DNA of 64,000 bases, taken from positions 1-64,000 of the forward strand of contig NZ_JBHSMT010000023.1 of the NCBI RefSeq assembly GCF_042654985.1. The letters are read 5' to 3'. Position 1 is the stretch's first letter; each line of letters starts with the position of its first letter. The translations under genes were made by a program, and so were the position numbers. The stretch comes from Paraherbaspirillum soli. GTDB lineage: Bacteria; Pseudomonadota; Gammaproteobacteria; Burkholderiales; Burkholderiaceae_D. The notes below the pieces were generated by a model. The model did not search any database. It was not told the DNA's origin and saw only the letters and a list, made by a program, of their open reading frames with translations. Shown one piece after another: positions 11,401 to 18,479 of the stretch.

Positions 11401-12938
11401 ATGGTGGTATTGCCCGCGCCGGATTGGGTCAGGGTGCCGCCGGCATTGCTGAGGCTGGCGGTATGGCTGGCCAGTTGCGCGCTGTTGACGACGCCTTGAT
11501 TGTTGTTGAGCGCGCCGCTAGCGTTAAAGCTGGCGGTCCCTGCGGTCTGCAGATTGCCGCCAGTCAGAACGATGTCGCCGCCGCTGGCGGTCAGCGTGGC
11601 ATTGCCGGCGACATTGGTGCTGGCTTGCGCCAGGCTGAGGCTGGCCCCCGTCATCTGCAAGTTGCCGCCTGCGGTGTTGCGGCCGGTGGCGGCCAGCGCG
11701 CCGCTGGCGCTCAGGTTCAGGTTGGCGGCCTGGGTGGCTTTGCCGCTGCTGTCGACGCCGGCGCCCAAGGTGCCGCTGGAATTGACGCTGCCGCCGTTCA
11801 GGCTCAAGTCGTTTTGCGCGGCCAGCATGCCGCTGTTGCTGATCTGTCCGGCGCTGCTGATTTGCACCGCTTGCTGGCCGTACAGGGTGCCGCTGTTGGC
11901 GACGCCGTCGCTGCCGCGGATCGCGATCTGGCCGCTGGCGTTGGTGTTGCCGTTGAGCGTGACTTTGCCCTGGCTGTCGATGTTGACATCGCCGGCTTGG
12001 GCGGCGATGTTGCCCAGGCTGGCGACGCCGACCCCGGCTTCGGTGCCGATCAGGCGGATCTTGTTGGCATACATCCCGCCCAGTTGGGCGACGTCGATGC
12101 CGACTGTCGGCTTGCTGCCGTCGCCCTGGATCACTTGCACGCCGAGATCGGCGTAGTTGACCTGGTTGCTGCCGGTGACGACGTTAAGCTGGCTGCCCCA
12201 CAGCTGGCCGTTGACTTGCACGCTGCGCGCGATCAGGTCGAGTTGATCGAGGTTGTTGCCGTTCAGGCCGCCGGCGCCGATCTGGATGTCGCCACGCGTG
12301 ACGCGGAACGCGGCCAGGCTACCGTCGCCGCCGAACACCGGGGTGCCGGTAGTCAGCACGCCGCGGCTGGTATTGATAAAACCGCAGCCGTCGCAGCTGA
12401 TGCCGTTGGGGTTGGCGATGATGACCTGGGCGCGCTGTCCCGCCACTTCGGTGTAACCGCTCAACTGGCTGCGGCCGCTGCCGGTGACTTCGTTCAGGAT
12501 GATGCGGGCGGCGCCGTTGGCGAGGTTGGCATTGCCGTCTATCAGTCCGCCCAGCTGGGTTTGGGTGATGGTGCGGGAGTTGTTGAGGATCGCGCCGTTG
12601 CGATCGACGTTGTAGGCGTTGAATTGATTGTGCGAGACGCCGGCGGCATTCGGCGCGGCGATCTGCACCAGCGGCCGGCCGTTGGCGGTTTGATCGACGG
12701 TCGGGCGTTTGCTGCCGGCGTTCGGATTGGCGACGATCTGGGCCTGAACGATGGTGACGCCGCCGAACAAGGCGGCAATCGCGACGCTCAGGTGGACCAG
12801 GCGCATCAGGGGCGCGCTGTCGCCGTTTGAAACGCTGCCGGACTGACTGGCTTTACCCTGGCTCGCAACATTTTCTGAAACAGCCATCAATGCGCCGCGC
12901 TTTTTGTTGAAGATGACGCGATAGGTATGTTTGTTCAT
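2433..12938 (-). CDS. cdiA: CdiA/FhaB-type two-partner secretion exoprotein with C-terminal toxin tip
   Basis: A 3501-residue exoprotein. The start (MNKHTYRVIFNKKRG) is an extended signal peptide region typical of two-partner secretion proteins. A TPS/haemagglutination domain follows (about residues 50-300, with NPNG and CDGCGF motifs), then a very long array of Ala/Asn/Gly/Ser-rich beta-helix repeats, then filamentous haemagglutinin repeats. Near residue 3130 a VTNN motif stands where VENN is usual at the pretoxin boundary. The last ~150 residues are coded by AT-rich DNA and carry HFDLA, AGGE and DNASGHYLP motifs. I take this as the toxin tip: its activity is not recognised, and a BECR-fold RNase is only a guess. 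The protein should be exported through CdiB (12996-14768) and delivered to neighbouring cells by contact. The overlapping downstream gene is the presumed immunity protein. Confidence 0.93.
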   Translation of the reverse strand: MNKHTYRVIFNKKRGALMAVSENVASQGKASQSGSVSNGDSAPLMRLVHLSVAIAALFGGVTIVQAQIVANPNAGSKRPTVDQTANGRPLVQIAAPNAAGVSHNQFNAYNVDRNGAILNNSRTITQTQLGGLIDGNANLANGAARIILNEVTGSGRSQLSGYTEVAGQRAQVIIANPNGISCDGCGFINTSRGVLTTGTPVFGGDGSLAAFRVTRGDIQIGAGGLNGNNLDQLDLIARSVQVNGQLWGSQLNVVTGSNQVNYADLGVQVIQGDGSKPTVGIDVAQLGGMYANKIRLIGTEAGVGVASLGNIAAQAGDVNIDSQGKVTLNGNTNASGQIAIRGSDGVANSGTLYGQQAVQISSAGQISNSGMLAAQNDLSLNGGSVNSSGTLGAGVDSSGKATQAANLNLSASGALAATGRNTAGGNLQMTGASLSLAQASTNVAGNATLTASGGDIVLTGGNLQTAGTASFNASGALNNNQGVVNSAQLASHTASLSNAGGTLTQSGAGNTTIATSGLLDNSGGTLTVNAQNLTLQTGSLSNNQGHINHAGAGQLAINTGALVNHGGSIAGNGQLSITTASVDNQGGMLSSVGSSTVHATGAIGNQQGTLQSGAALTVSGGDIDNHAGRIVSLSADGLTLTSSGQLTNVAGTTANGDAGGIIGGNGDVTINAVNASNGGKITASNNLTANVGNTLDNSNGRLAAGKTLQANAANFKNNGGVVDAASVALGIPQLDNSHGKISADQLTVNSSNLSNQSGQLLQLGSAASTIAVANALDNSSGGLIQTNSNDLSLTPQTLNNDGGTIAHAGSGTLTVNAGNGSGTLSNHKGNIGSNGAANISAASINNQGGSISGQLPSTVTATRGDLDNSAGGYLGGSHLTVQAAGNVNNSAGKIEGTQTGLAINANSLTNTAGTVQSVGAAPLSITTAQGINNGVANGIGGFIGSAGAVNINAGAVDNSGGTFYAKDALTLQANGQLTNTGGVIQSVADLSASASGALLNNNGRIEANGSAATLTVSGSSLDNTAGRIANNGSGLTQVNGGSRIINTNAANTADRGTIGGNGDVALTAANLDNSQHGQVVAAGNLTLNTSNGLNNNGGKLYAANNLQLNQAAAVLTNVGGNIGAAGNLNLNAASLDNTAGLIGSTAGAGGDLGLSTSGILTNTLGSIASKRNLSLTANTLAGDGAVIAGQDATINLQGDYTNTAGNAISANRDLNFAISGNFSNTGNFSAVRNLTLNAVNVANQSGGLINAGNGATVIHAANGIANSGRIYGNDIALGAQTLTNDADAVIAARNTLQIGAQQITNREHALLQSLGDMALGGALDANNQAIGNAANILNASATIDAGGALRLQTAALTNQNNHFATELQVDPTQTKHVTQYRSWIDGTWYTPDQVTWGDSGDGGRVLILPDGSRFEKFYKRDYNQIVQQTVVKSSDPGKISAGGSMLLSGTVTNDKSTIIAGGTISGSTGAINNIGATGEIDTTQQMTAGENYYHWVDGHPHQNHYIKDNNGAAYDVPLPSSPLALQVWSTQDNTRPVTGPNQAVGNTVGTSALASVAGSALSANQSGHTVGSANANAVGAASGSAGANTAISGSRQTIGSAGSPLPNLVLPNNQLFIVHAQPNQPYLVETDPKFTNYQHFISSDYLLGRLAIDPQKTQKRLGDGFYEQKLINDQITQLTGKRYLGSYASNEEQYKALMDAGIASAAQFQLSPGIALSAAQMAALTSDIVWLVAQDVTLPDGSHTQVLAPVVYLTRADAGDIAPTGALISGKDIDLKLNGSLNNGGTLQASNNLIVHADDIANSGNIRSTAKDGNTVLVAQNDILNNGGNISGHRVGILAGRDVTMNTNTVSASSKNGTNIGLGPVASINADQLSVQAGRDLNLAAAAVTTTGDAALVAGRDLNLTAATTQSVSNVRYNSDNHLNEGQTQVNGSTVQAGGKLVLNAGQDINAAAAYASAGGQLVAAAGRDVKLGSVDQSTSLDQAIHTTSHGMLSSSSSRSQDTVHTTTAIGSTLSGDSVVVQAGRDIGVTGSNIAGTNDVTLTATKGNVAIVSAQDTSHTEASRAESKSGITGGFSAGVASVGFGKASGNSQHSEDTVTQHGSSVASQNGSTRIQAGQQLRVVASDLGAGKDLTLIAQNVDLSAAQNTSVEYGAQQSSSSGLSVGATFNPLAAFKDAYQQSASNNKSTSFLGRSSKHADAMADGSLAAMTPVVVQAGSRSASGNQDHASSSAQVSTLTAGNKLTILATGGSITSQGASLSAEGDALLIARDNINLDVAHTLESQGQTNSSKGWSMDNRGSLPMGVFHGQGNGDGTTDTVRGTSLSVGGKASLATTTGDITLTASNLAVNNDLNISAAKNLTIQSGQNTFDNANQSNNQAIGKVVISDTERFAGYHTEKSHDSDLGVTQVGSNVASLQGNVSLSAGDKYTQSASTVLAKNDIDIVAKSIDLTNAASTGSNEQSSASLKVGAFARISSPLIDLANNIENAKKSDGRLQAMQGLAAASNAYQAVSAATGMSGALIKGEVGIGFASANSQDRGSSSQAQGSTIQGGGNVNLTSTDGDIHATGASIAAGKTLTLDSAKNILLDAGQSSAAISGSNHNAGLEVGVGYSIGAQTGVYAYISANVGNGNYNNSATTNSNTHLSGDTVTLQSKGDTTLKGADVKADTINANVGGRLAIESVQDVLTQHNEQSSIGGRVQVSIGTAWEASGSLSQSTANGTSHVVNQQSGLFAGDGGYHVTADTVDLKGGAIASSNAGKSELTAKALTVENIANRMEYEANSVSLSGGVSGGGNSSKGDAPTQAGGEAPAQTSSGAANPNFTPGLALQESGSASSTTYGTLTDGHINISGQHMTSAAGLGAHTDLATANTAIARLPDLKNVMHNQQAMAAAASTVIATATQIAGDLGKLAQLKGEQANHDLKMANSDVTRAQEAVDALNKDSNSTLDDRNKAQQALTLATQARDNAQQAASDAQATAKNWGPTGDYTRAVKVVTGVLVGGGVGQGVGQIAANAGAPYAAEAIGDYFSQAGHENQTAQLLTHAVLGAVLAVANGSSAAAGVGAVASGELAAQVLSRELYPQAYDADGSFHPERLNANQIQTVVALSAGVGALVAGATGGSMLDASVGAGIAANAVTNNRMLHTVDRSTAKTLAAKGRYSEQEIRDALRYSGLKDQNGNVIIPAGTVETYVNGRPINPTSDLSLADNQRQNAPFGVDRIDSTTTIERLPMTPPSQDLMDFIVAQTGGKNSPYFFNAPKQTQTSYSSDLPAAPQGTHRVSTTVNGYAYFPLAADCPAASCTNGDSIAYAIADPGTKAYQEALARQQERDFNIYSGLLGGVGRLVGAVKAITGLAEAGAVAKTAGETTVVIGGKSYTSFANHFPDEISSIEPVPLLNAEQALRTPGKILYVVKEDGSLIIGRMTNDNLFGHFDLAKGENIIAGGEGRIFSGQVKSLDNASGHYLPQGASAQEAAINAFRNAGFNVPENAYIEKIYDFSAGRWVKK

Positions 12939-12995
12939 GTTGTTTGTCCTGGGTAAAGAAGGGTGTTGCGCGTTGTGCTGCGCTTTGTCGAACGC

Positions 12996-14768
12996 TTAAT
13001 ACTGGTAGCTCAGGCTGAAGCCGACGGCCGGGGTTTGGGTGCCGAAGTGCTGCGGCTTGTACAGCGCCCAGCTGGCGAACAGGTCGTAAGTCATGCCCAG
13101 CGCGCCGCCGCGCATGCCGAGCGTGGCCCCGGCCAATTTATCGCCCAGTTGTTCGTGATCGCCGGGGGCGTGGCCGACGACTTTGCCGAAGTCGATGCCG
13201 GCATACGCCGACTGCGCGCTGCCGGCCAGCGGCAGGTCGAGTTCATTGCGCATGAAGAAGCCGCGTTCGCCGGCCAAGGTCAGTTCGCCATCGAAGCCGC
13301 GCACCGTGTAGCGACTGCCAATCGAGATTTGATCGGCCAGATAGAGCTGCGAGCGGCTGGTCTGGCCGTGCAGCGTGCCGCTGTAGGTCAGCGCCTGTTC
13401 GGCCAGCTTGAACGGGACGGTCAGCGTGGCGTCGATGGTTTGCAAGGTGTAGCGATGGGTGGCGGCGCTGCCCGGCTGGTCGCCCTGGCCGTTGAACCAC
13501 GACACGCCCCAGCGATTGGCCAGGGTCAGGTCGAGTTGGGCGGCGCCCAGGTAATGCTTGTGGACCCAGGCCAGTTCGGCCGATGTGGTGTTGAGCGCGT
13601 TGTTGCCGATTTCGGTGTCTTCGATAAAGGCTCGGCTCCAGCGCTTGCCGAGCTTGAACTGCCAGCTATCTTTTTGCGTTTGGTCGCGATAGAACAGATG
13701 CTGGAGGTTGAATTCGAGGTTTTTGGATTTACCGCTGGAGACGACGCTCTGGTTGGGCGCGGCCACCGTTTGGTGATAGTCGTAGCTGCTGGCGGACAAG
13801 GCGAAAGTCGAATAGCCGTACGGGATCGCATAGTAAATGCTGTTGCCGGTGGTGCCGCGCTGGTCGCCTTTGCGATCGGCGTCGGTGTTCAGGCCGAGGT
13901 TAAATTGATCGTTCAGGCCAAGCGGGTTGTCGACGGCGAGCTTGACCCCGGATTGCAATTTGCCGGTACCTTTGGCGCCGCTATCGTCCAGGTTGACGGT
14001 CAAGGTCCACGGCTTGCTGCGCTTGACGTCGATCACAACATCGCTCTCGCCCGGCACCTCGCCGGGGACGATTTGCATGTCGACTTCCTGGCTGGCGACC
14101 CGCTTCATTTGCTCCAGGCCCTGCTCCAGGTCGCGCAGGTTCAGCAAGTCGCCCGGGCTGGCGGGGAACGCGGTTTTCCAGGTGCCGACCAGGCCGGGAT
14201 CGGCAAAGCGAATGGCGCGGATCACGCCGGGCACCAAGGTCAGGATCAGCGTGCCGGTCGCCAAATCTTGCTCCGGGATGCCCAGGCGGGTGGTGGTATA
14301 GCCCTTGGCCAGCATGCGGTTGGTCAGGCGCTTGACGATCAGGTTGATGCCTTCGCGGCCGACGCACTGGCCGGCGTATTGGCGCAGATAGTCTTGCGCA
14401 AAGCGGAACGGGTCCAGCGGCAAGTCGCTGGCGCCGGCGGCGCGGTTGCGGGCCGGCAGCTGGCTGGGCACCTCGAGTACAAATTGCTGCAGCGTGAAAC
14501 ACGGAGTTTCCGCGGGCAGCGTCAGCGTGTCGGCTTCTGCGGCGGCTGGGGCCTGCCCTTGCAAGTCGACGTTCGGCTCTTGCTGCTGCCGTTGTCGCTG
14601 TTCCGCTTCAGCCTGGTTGCGGCGGCGTTGTTCTTCGCTGGCGGGAGTCTGGACCGTTTGCGCTGCCGCGCCGTGCAGCGCTCCGCCCAACAGCAAGCCG
14701 AGGACGATTTCCTTTCTCAAGGCCGATATGCGACCGCTATTTCCACCCGATATGGCCCGCTTCCTCAT
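12996..14768 (-). CDS. cdiB: CdiB/ShlB/FhaC-type outer membrane transporter (TpsB)
   Basis: A 590-residue member of the ShlB/FhaC/HecB family, the outer-membrane pore that secretes CdiA. After the signal peptide a Gln/Arg-rich linker is followed by a POTRA-type region (about residues 80-230, containing the conserved LTNRMLAKGYTTTR segment and LVPG) and a C-terminal 16-strand barrel that includes RGFDGE (the family's conserved RG motif region), ending in an aromatic residue in SLSYQY. Length is usual for the family. It is the first gene of the operon: cdiA starts 57 bases after it on the same strand. A good sigma-70 promoter lies 30-58 bases upstream of the ATG, with a perfect palindrome further up. 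Confidence 0.95.
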   Translation of the reverse strand: MRKRAISGGNSGRISALRKEIVLGLLLGGALHGAAAQTVQTPASEEQRRRNQAEAEQRQRQQQEPNVDLQGQAPAAAEADTLTLPAETPCFTLQQFVLEVPSQLPARNRAAGASDLPLDPFRFAQDYLRQYAGQCVGREGINLIVKRLTNRMLAKGYTTTRLGIPEQDLATGTLILTLVPGVIRAIRFADPGLVGTWKTAFPASPGDLLNLRDLEQGLEQMKRVASQEVDMQIVPGEVPGESDVVIDVKRSKPWTLTVNLDDSGAKGTGKLQSGVKLAVDNPLGLNDQFNLGLNTDADRKGDQRGTTGNSIYYAIPYGYSTFALSASSYDYHQTVAAPNQSVVSSGKSKNLEFNLQHLFYRDQTQKDSWQFKLGKRWSRAFIEDTEIGNNALNTTSAELAWVHKHYLGAAQLDLTLANRWGVSWFNGQGDQPGSAATHRYTLQTIDATLTVPFKLAEQALTYSGTLHGQTSRSQLYLADQISIGSRYTVRGFDGELTLAGERGFFMRNELDLPLAGSAQSAYAGIDFGKVVGHAPGDHEQLGDKLAGATLGMRGGALGMTYDLFASWALYKPQHFGTQTPAVGFSLSYQY

Positions 14769-14797
14769 TTATTGCCTTTTTGCTATTCAGAGGCAAG

Positions 14798-14826
14798 ATT
14801 CTAGCGAATAGCTTACTTTCTGACAA
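14798..14826 (-). promoter_or_regulatory. Promoter of the cdiBA operon
   Basis: Reading the minus strand, TTGTCA (14821-14826) and TAGAAT (14798-14803) are separated by exactly 17 bases, each one or two mismatches from consensus. The predicted transcript would start roughly 20-25 bases upstream of the cdiB ATG at 14768. Confidence 0.65.
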
Positions 14827-14841
14827 TTACTTAATGTGCGA

Positions 14842-14860
14842 TGCAACAAAATTTGTTGCA
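14842..14860. promoter_or_regulatory. 19-bp perfect palindrome upstream of the cdiB promoter
   Basis: TGCAACAAA-A-TTTGTTGCA is a perfect dyad centred about 30 bases upstream of the cdiB -35 box. The position suits an activator or repressor binding site for the CDI operon. The binding protein is unknown. Confidence 0.5.
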
Positions 14861-15054
14861 GGGCAACACCTGATCGGCAATATTTGCATATGGGAAATGG
14901 AAATCCGATGAAAGCTCGCTTGCGGACTGCTCATCATTGGTCAAAATGAGACCTGATTTTTAGTTACCTTTTGCCAATAGATACTGCAATTCAAGGTATG
15001 ATTCTGATCGCCTGCGCGGCAGTGGATTTGCACTGCAACATGCGCCATAAGCAA

Positions 15055-15150
15055 GTAGGGCGGATGAGCGCAGCGTTATCCGCCGTTGGATGTGCCACAG
15101 GTGTTTGACGCATCCAGAACGGCGGAAGGCGCTGCGCTTTTCCGCCCTAC
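15055..15150. repeat. GTAGGGCGG palindromic repeat, copy 1
   Basis: First of five copies. It starts GTAGGGCGGATGAGCGCAGC, ends TTTTCCGCCCTAC, and consists of two self-complementary arms (GGCGGAT...ATCCGCC and GGCGGAA...TTCCGCC) around a central spacer, so it can fold as two hairpins or one long one. Copies 1 and 4 share orientation. Copies 1-3 share a flanking TTGCARATTTTGAAC-like tail. Confidence 0.85.
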
Positions 15151-15210
15151 AGCCCTTGCAAATTTTGAACAAGTTCCTGGAAGTGCCCTTCCTTCAGAAA
15201 AAGAAAAACA

Positions 15211-16482
15211 GTGACACAGCAACAAAAACAAATAGTCGTAATCGGCGGTGGCGTGATGGGGATCTGCACCGCTTACTTCCTGGCCGAGGCCGGACATCAG
15301 GTGGCCTTGATTGAACAACGCAGTAATGTTGCCGAAGAATCAACCCTGGGCAATTCCGGGCTGTTGTCGGCCGGATCGGCAACGCCGTGGGCTACACCCG
15401 GCATGCGCAACAAAATCCTGGCCGGAATGTTTAGCCAGGAAGCGCCAAACGTCCTCAATGCCCGCCTGAGCCCTGCCCTATGGCGCTGGCTGCGGCGCTG
15501 GATATCCGAATCCGAACTTCCGCGCTTTCGCTCCCATGTGCAGCAGATGCAACGCCTGGCGTCCTACAGCCAGCAGTTATTGCAGCAGCTGCAACAACAT
15601 TTCCAGCTGGATTTCGAGCAAAGCTCCGGCTTGTTGGCGCTGTTGCGCACCGAAGCTGAGCTGGCTGCGCATGCGCCGCTCCAGGCCCTGCTGACAGAAT
15701 GCGGGATTGCGCACAGCGTGCTCGACGGCGACGCCGCGCGGACGCTGGAACCGGCATTGGGCGGCGCGGCCAGCGTTGCCGGCGGGCTGTATTTTCCCGA
15801 TCTCGGGGCCGGCAATTGCACCTTGTTTACCAAGCAGCTGAAAGCCATCACGCAAGCGCTCGGGGTGCAGTTCCATTTCGACACCGCGGTCGGTGCGATT
15901 GATGCGCAAGGCGCGCAGGTCGGCTTGCAGGTCGGCAGCGAACAGCTGCAAGTCGATGCGGTGGTGGTCGCTGCCGGCGCCGGCAGTGCGCGGCTGCTGA
16001 AGCCGCTCGGGGTGCGGCTGCCCTTGTATCCGATCAAGACATATACCGCCACCGCTGCGGTCAGGAATCATGAAGTGGCGCCGCACATGGCTTTGCAGGA
16101 CGCCAACTATCAAGTCAGCATGAGCCGCATCGGCGATCGGCTGCGACTGGCCGGAATTGCCGAGTTTGGCGCCAAGGACATGCGGATCGACGACAAAGCC
16201 CTGCGCACCTTGCTGAAGGTGGCGCAGGACTGGTTCCCGGATGCCGCCAATTTCAATCACGCCAGTTTCTGGTGCGGCCATACCCCGATGCTGGCGGACG
16301 AGGTGCCGCTGCTGGGCCGGGTCGGCGCCGGCAATGTGTTCGTCAACCTCGGCCACGGCGGCTCCGGCTGGAGCATGGCGCTGGGCGCCGCCAAGATAGT
16401 TGCCGACCAGGTTTGCGGCCACGCGCCGGAGATAGACCTGGATGGCTTGACGCTGGCGCGATATGGTTTATACGGTTTATAA
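15211..16482 (+). CDS. dadA: D-amino-acid dehydrogenase (DadA-like FAD oxidoreductase)
   Basis: A 423-residue FAD-dependent oxidoreductase of the DadA/DAO family, which oxidises D-amino acids to 2-oxo acids and passes electrons to the respiratory chain. The N-terminus has the dinucleotide-binding motif (VVIGGGVMGICTAYFLAEAG, residues 9-28) followed by the acidic residue of strand 2 (LIEQ). The C-terminal FAD-contact region contains GHGGSGWSMALG. Length matches the family (about 415-435). The start is GTG at 15211, after an AAGAAAAACA stretch with a weak ribosome site. It stands alone between a palindromic repeat and a small mobile element. Related family members act on other amines, so substrate specificity is inferred. 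Confidence 0.85.
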   Translation: MTQQQKQIVVIGGGVMGICTAYFLAEAGHQVALIEQRSNVAEESTLGNSGLLSAGSATPWATPGMRNKILAGMFSQEAPNVLNARLSPALWRWLRRWISESELPRFRSHVQQMQRLASYSQQLLQQLQQHFQLDFEQSSGLLALLRTEAELAAHAPLQALLTECGIAHSVLDGDAARTLEPALGGAASVAGGLYFPDLGAGNCTLFTKQLKAITQALGVQFHFDTAVGAIDAQGAQVGLQVGSEQLQVDAVVVAAGAGSARLLKPLGVRLPLYPIKTYTATAAVRNHEVAPHMALQDANYQVSMSRIGDRLRLAGIAEFGAKDMRIDDKALRTLLKVAQDWFPDAANFNHASFWCGHTPMLADEVPLLGRVGAGNVFVNLGHGGSGWSMALGAAKIVADQVCGHAPEIDLDGLTLARYGLYGL

Positions 16483-16556
16483 AAACGCTCGGATGACCTA
16501 AACTCAATGTGGTTCGGTTGACAAATAAATCCCCTTATTTGCGTACCGACAGGCAC

Positions 16557-16708
16557 TAAAGGGCACCTCGAAAAACCGTAGCGAGCGGCCCAAGGTCGGG
16601 ATGACGATGTTGCAACACCTGCAGCCGTACGGAGGTACGGTGAGCATCGCAGTCCCGAGATTGGCGGGCTTGCCAAACCCTGCAGTAGGTTTTTCGAGGT
16701 GCCCTAAA
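16557..16708. mobile_element. MITE-like element, copy A, with 4-bp target duplication TAAA
   Basis: The 144-bp body (16561-16704) starts GGGCACCTCGAAAAACC and ends GGTTTTTCGAGGTGCCC, nearly perfect inverted termini, and is flanked on both sides by TAAA (16557-16560, 16705-16708). A second copy at 45978-46098 shares the ends and most of the interior (for example GTAGCGAGCGGCCCAAGGTC) and is flanked by TTTA. There is no coding capacity, so it is a non-autonomous element needing a transposase from elsewhere. Confidence 0.8.
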
Positions 16709-16724
16709 GCTGGACGGATTCGAT

Positions 16725-18242
16725 ATGCGTGCAATATACCCAGTGGCCGAAATCCGGACGATAGAGCAAACCGCGTTGCGCGCCCTGCCGCCCTATACCT
16801 TGATGCAACGCGCCGGTCATGCTGCGGAGCAAGCGGCGTTGCGGATCTTGCCCGACCCGCCGCATAGCGCGCGGATCCTGGTCTTGGCCGGCCCCGGCAA
16901 CAATGGCGGCGACGCGCTGGAAGCGGCGGCCAATCTATCCAAGGCGGGCGCGGAAGTGGTGGCGCTGCTGGCCACCGAGCTATCGCAACTGCCGCACGAT
17001 GCCGCCAACGCTCTCAGACGCGCGCAACAGCACGGCGTCCAGCTGATGCCGGCAGCACAATTTTCCGAGATCGACAGCGCCCATTGGGCCTTGGTGATCG
17101 ACGGCCTGTTCGGGATCGGCCTGACCCGAGCGCTGGACGGCGAACTGCGCAACCTGGTGCTGACCATCAATGCCATGCGCTGCCCGGTGCTGGCGCTGGA
17201 CGTGCCGAGCGGGCTGGATGCCGATACCGGTGTCGTGGTGGGCCCCAACGGGGTTGCCATCAAAGCCAGCCATACCATCACTTTCATCGCCGATAAAGCC
17301 GGCTTGCACACCTGCGACGGCCCCGATTATGCGGGCCGGGTCGAAGTGGCGTCGCTCGCGATTACCGACCATCACTTCCCGCCGCCGCACGCATGGCTCA
17401 ACGCCAGCACGCTGTTTGCCGATTATCTGCTGCCGCGCCGCCGCAATTCGCATAAAGGCAGTTTTGGCGAAGTCACGGTGATCGGCGGCGCCGAAGGCAT
17501 GATCGGGGCACCGGTGCTGGCGGCGCGCGCTGCCGTCAATTGCGGCGCCGGCCGGGTCCTGATCGGCTTTGTCGACCATGCGATGGCTTATGACAGCGGA
17601 CAACCCGAGCTGATGTGCCGGCACGCGGCCGATCTCGACTTTACTTCTGCGGTGCTGGTGGCCGGTCCCGGCCTGGGCCTGTCGGATGCGGCGCAAGCTT
17701 TGCTGTCGCGCACGCTGGACGCACGCAGCTGGCTGGTATTGGACGCCGACGCCTTGAACCTGATCGCGCGCGAGCCGGTGTTCCAGCAAAAAGTCATGCA
17801 TCGGCAACACACGGCAATGATGACGCCGCATCCGCTGGAAGCGGCGCGCTTGCTGGGGGTCAGCGCCGCTGCGATCCAGGCCGATCGGGTCGCTGCCGCG
17901 CGTGCGCTGGCGCGTCGTTTCAATGCGGTGGTGATTCTGAAAGGCGCCGGCAGCATCATTGCCCGCGCCAACGGTGAAGTGGTGGTCAACGCCACCGGCA
18001 ATCCGGCATTGGCAAGCGCCGGCAGCGGCGATGTCCTGTCCGGCATTTGCGGCGCCTTGCTGGCGCAAGGCTGGCCGCAATGGCAGGCGGCGCTAGCGGC
18101 GGTATGGCTGCACGGCAGCGCCGCCGATCAATTGGTGGCGCAAGGCATCGGGCCGATAGGCTTAACCGCCGGCGAGCTGATTCCGGTGGTGCGTTCGTTG
18201 TTGAATGGGTTGGTGCGGGATGCGGCTAACGCCGGCCGTTGA
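16725..18242 (+). CDS. nnr: Bifunctional NAD(P)H-hydrate epimerase / ADP-dependent NAD(P)H-hydrate dehydratase
   Basis: A 505-residue fusion protein of the YjeF family that repairs hydrated NAD(P)H. The N-terminal epimerase domain (about residues 1-215) has the GPGNNGGDALEAA motif and the DGLFGIGL and LDVPSGLDAD segments. The C-terminal dehydratase domain (about 225-500) has the ribokinase-like fold signatures VLDADALNLIA, MTPHPLEAARLLG and the catalytic GNPALASAGSGDVLSGI. Length is standard for the fused bacterial enzyme. The start lies only about 17 bases beyond the MITE-like element, with no strong ribosome site visible, so the insertion may have replaced its original promoter region. Confidence 0.95.
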   Translation: MRAIYPVAEIRTIEQTALRALPPYTLMQRAGHAAEQAALRILPDPPHSARILVLAGPGNNGGDALEAAANLSKAGAEVVALLATELSQLPHDAANALRRAQQHGVQLMPAAQFSEIDSAHWALVIDGLFGIGLTRALDGELRNLVLTINAMRCPVLALDVPSGLDADTGVVVGPNGVAIKASHTITFIADKAGLHTCDGPDYAGRVEVASLAITDHHFPPPHAWLNASTLFADYLLPRRRNSHKGSFGEVTVIGGAEGMIGAPVLAARAAVNCGAGRVLIGFVDHAMAYDSGQPELMCRHAADLDFTSAVLVAGPGLGLSDAAQALLSRTLDARSWLVLDADALNLIAREPVFQQKVMHRQHTAMMTPHPLEAARLLGVSAAAIQADRVAAARALARRFNAVVILKGAGSIIARANGEVVVNATGNPALASAGSGDVLSGICGALLAQGWPQWQAALAAVWLHGSAADQLVAQGIGPIGLTAGELIPVVRSLLNGLVRDAANAGR

Positions 18243-18267
18243 GTTGCATCCGGCAGCTTCACAGCAA

Positions 18268-18442
18268 GTAGGGCGGAAAAGCGCAGCCCTTGCAGGGCGC
18301 ATATCCGCTTGCAAGCGGATACCGCTCCGCAGGCAGATGGCATGCCATCTGAGACCCCTGCTACACCCTTCCGCCGTTACCCCACCCAAATCCACCGCAG
18401 GCGGCGCATCATGGCGGATAACGCTGCGCTCATCCGCCCTAC
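18268..18442. repeat. GTAGGGCGG palindromic repeat, copy 2 (expanded)
   Basis: Opposite orientation to copy 1: it starts GTAGGGCGGAAAAGCGCAGC and ends CGCTCATCCGCCCTAC. At 175 bp it carries extra central sequence compared with the 86-96 bp copies. It sits between two convergent genes and could act as a two-way terminator. Confidence 0.8.
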
Positions 18443-18479
18443 AGGCGGTTGCAGATTTTGAACAGGCCGTTAGAACGCT

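Noticed and set aside
11184..12830. 548-codon plus-strand frame, and similar long plus-strand frames such as 4983-6455 and 8346-9254
   Set aside because: They are antisense to cdiA; the repetitive GC-rich codon pattern of cdiA keeps the opposite strand open. The products are Ala/Gly/Arg/Val-rich with no recognisable domain.
12963..14804. 613-codon plus-strand frame
   Set aside because: Fully antisense to cdiB, which has clear family motifs; the product has no motif.
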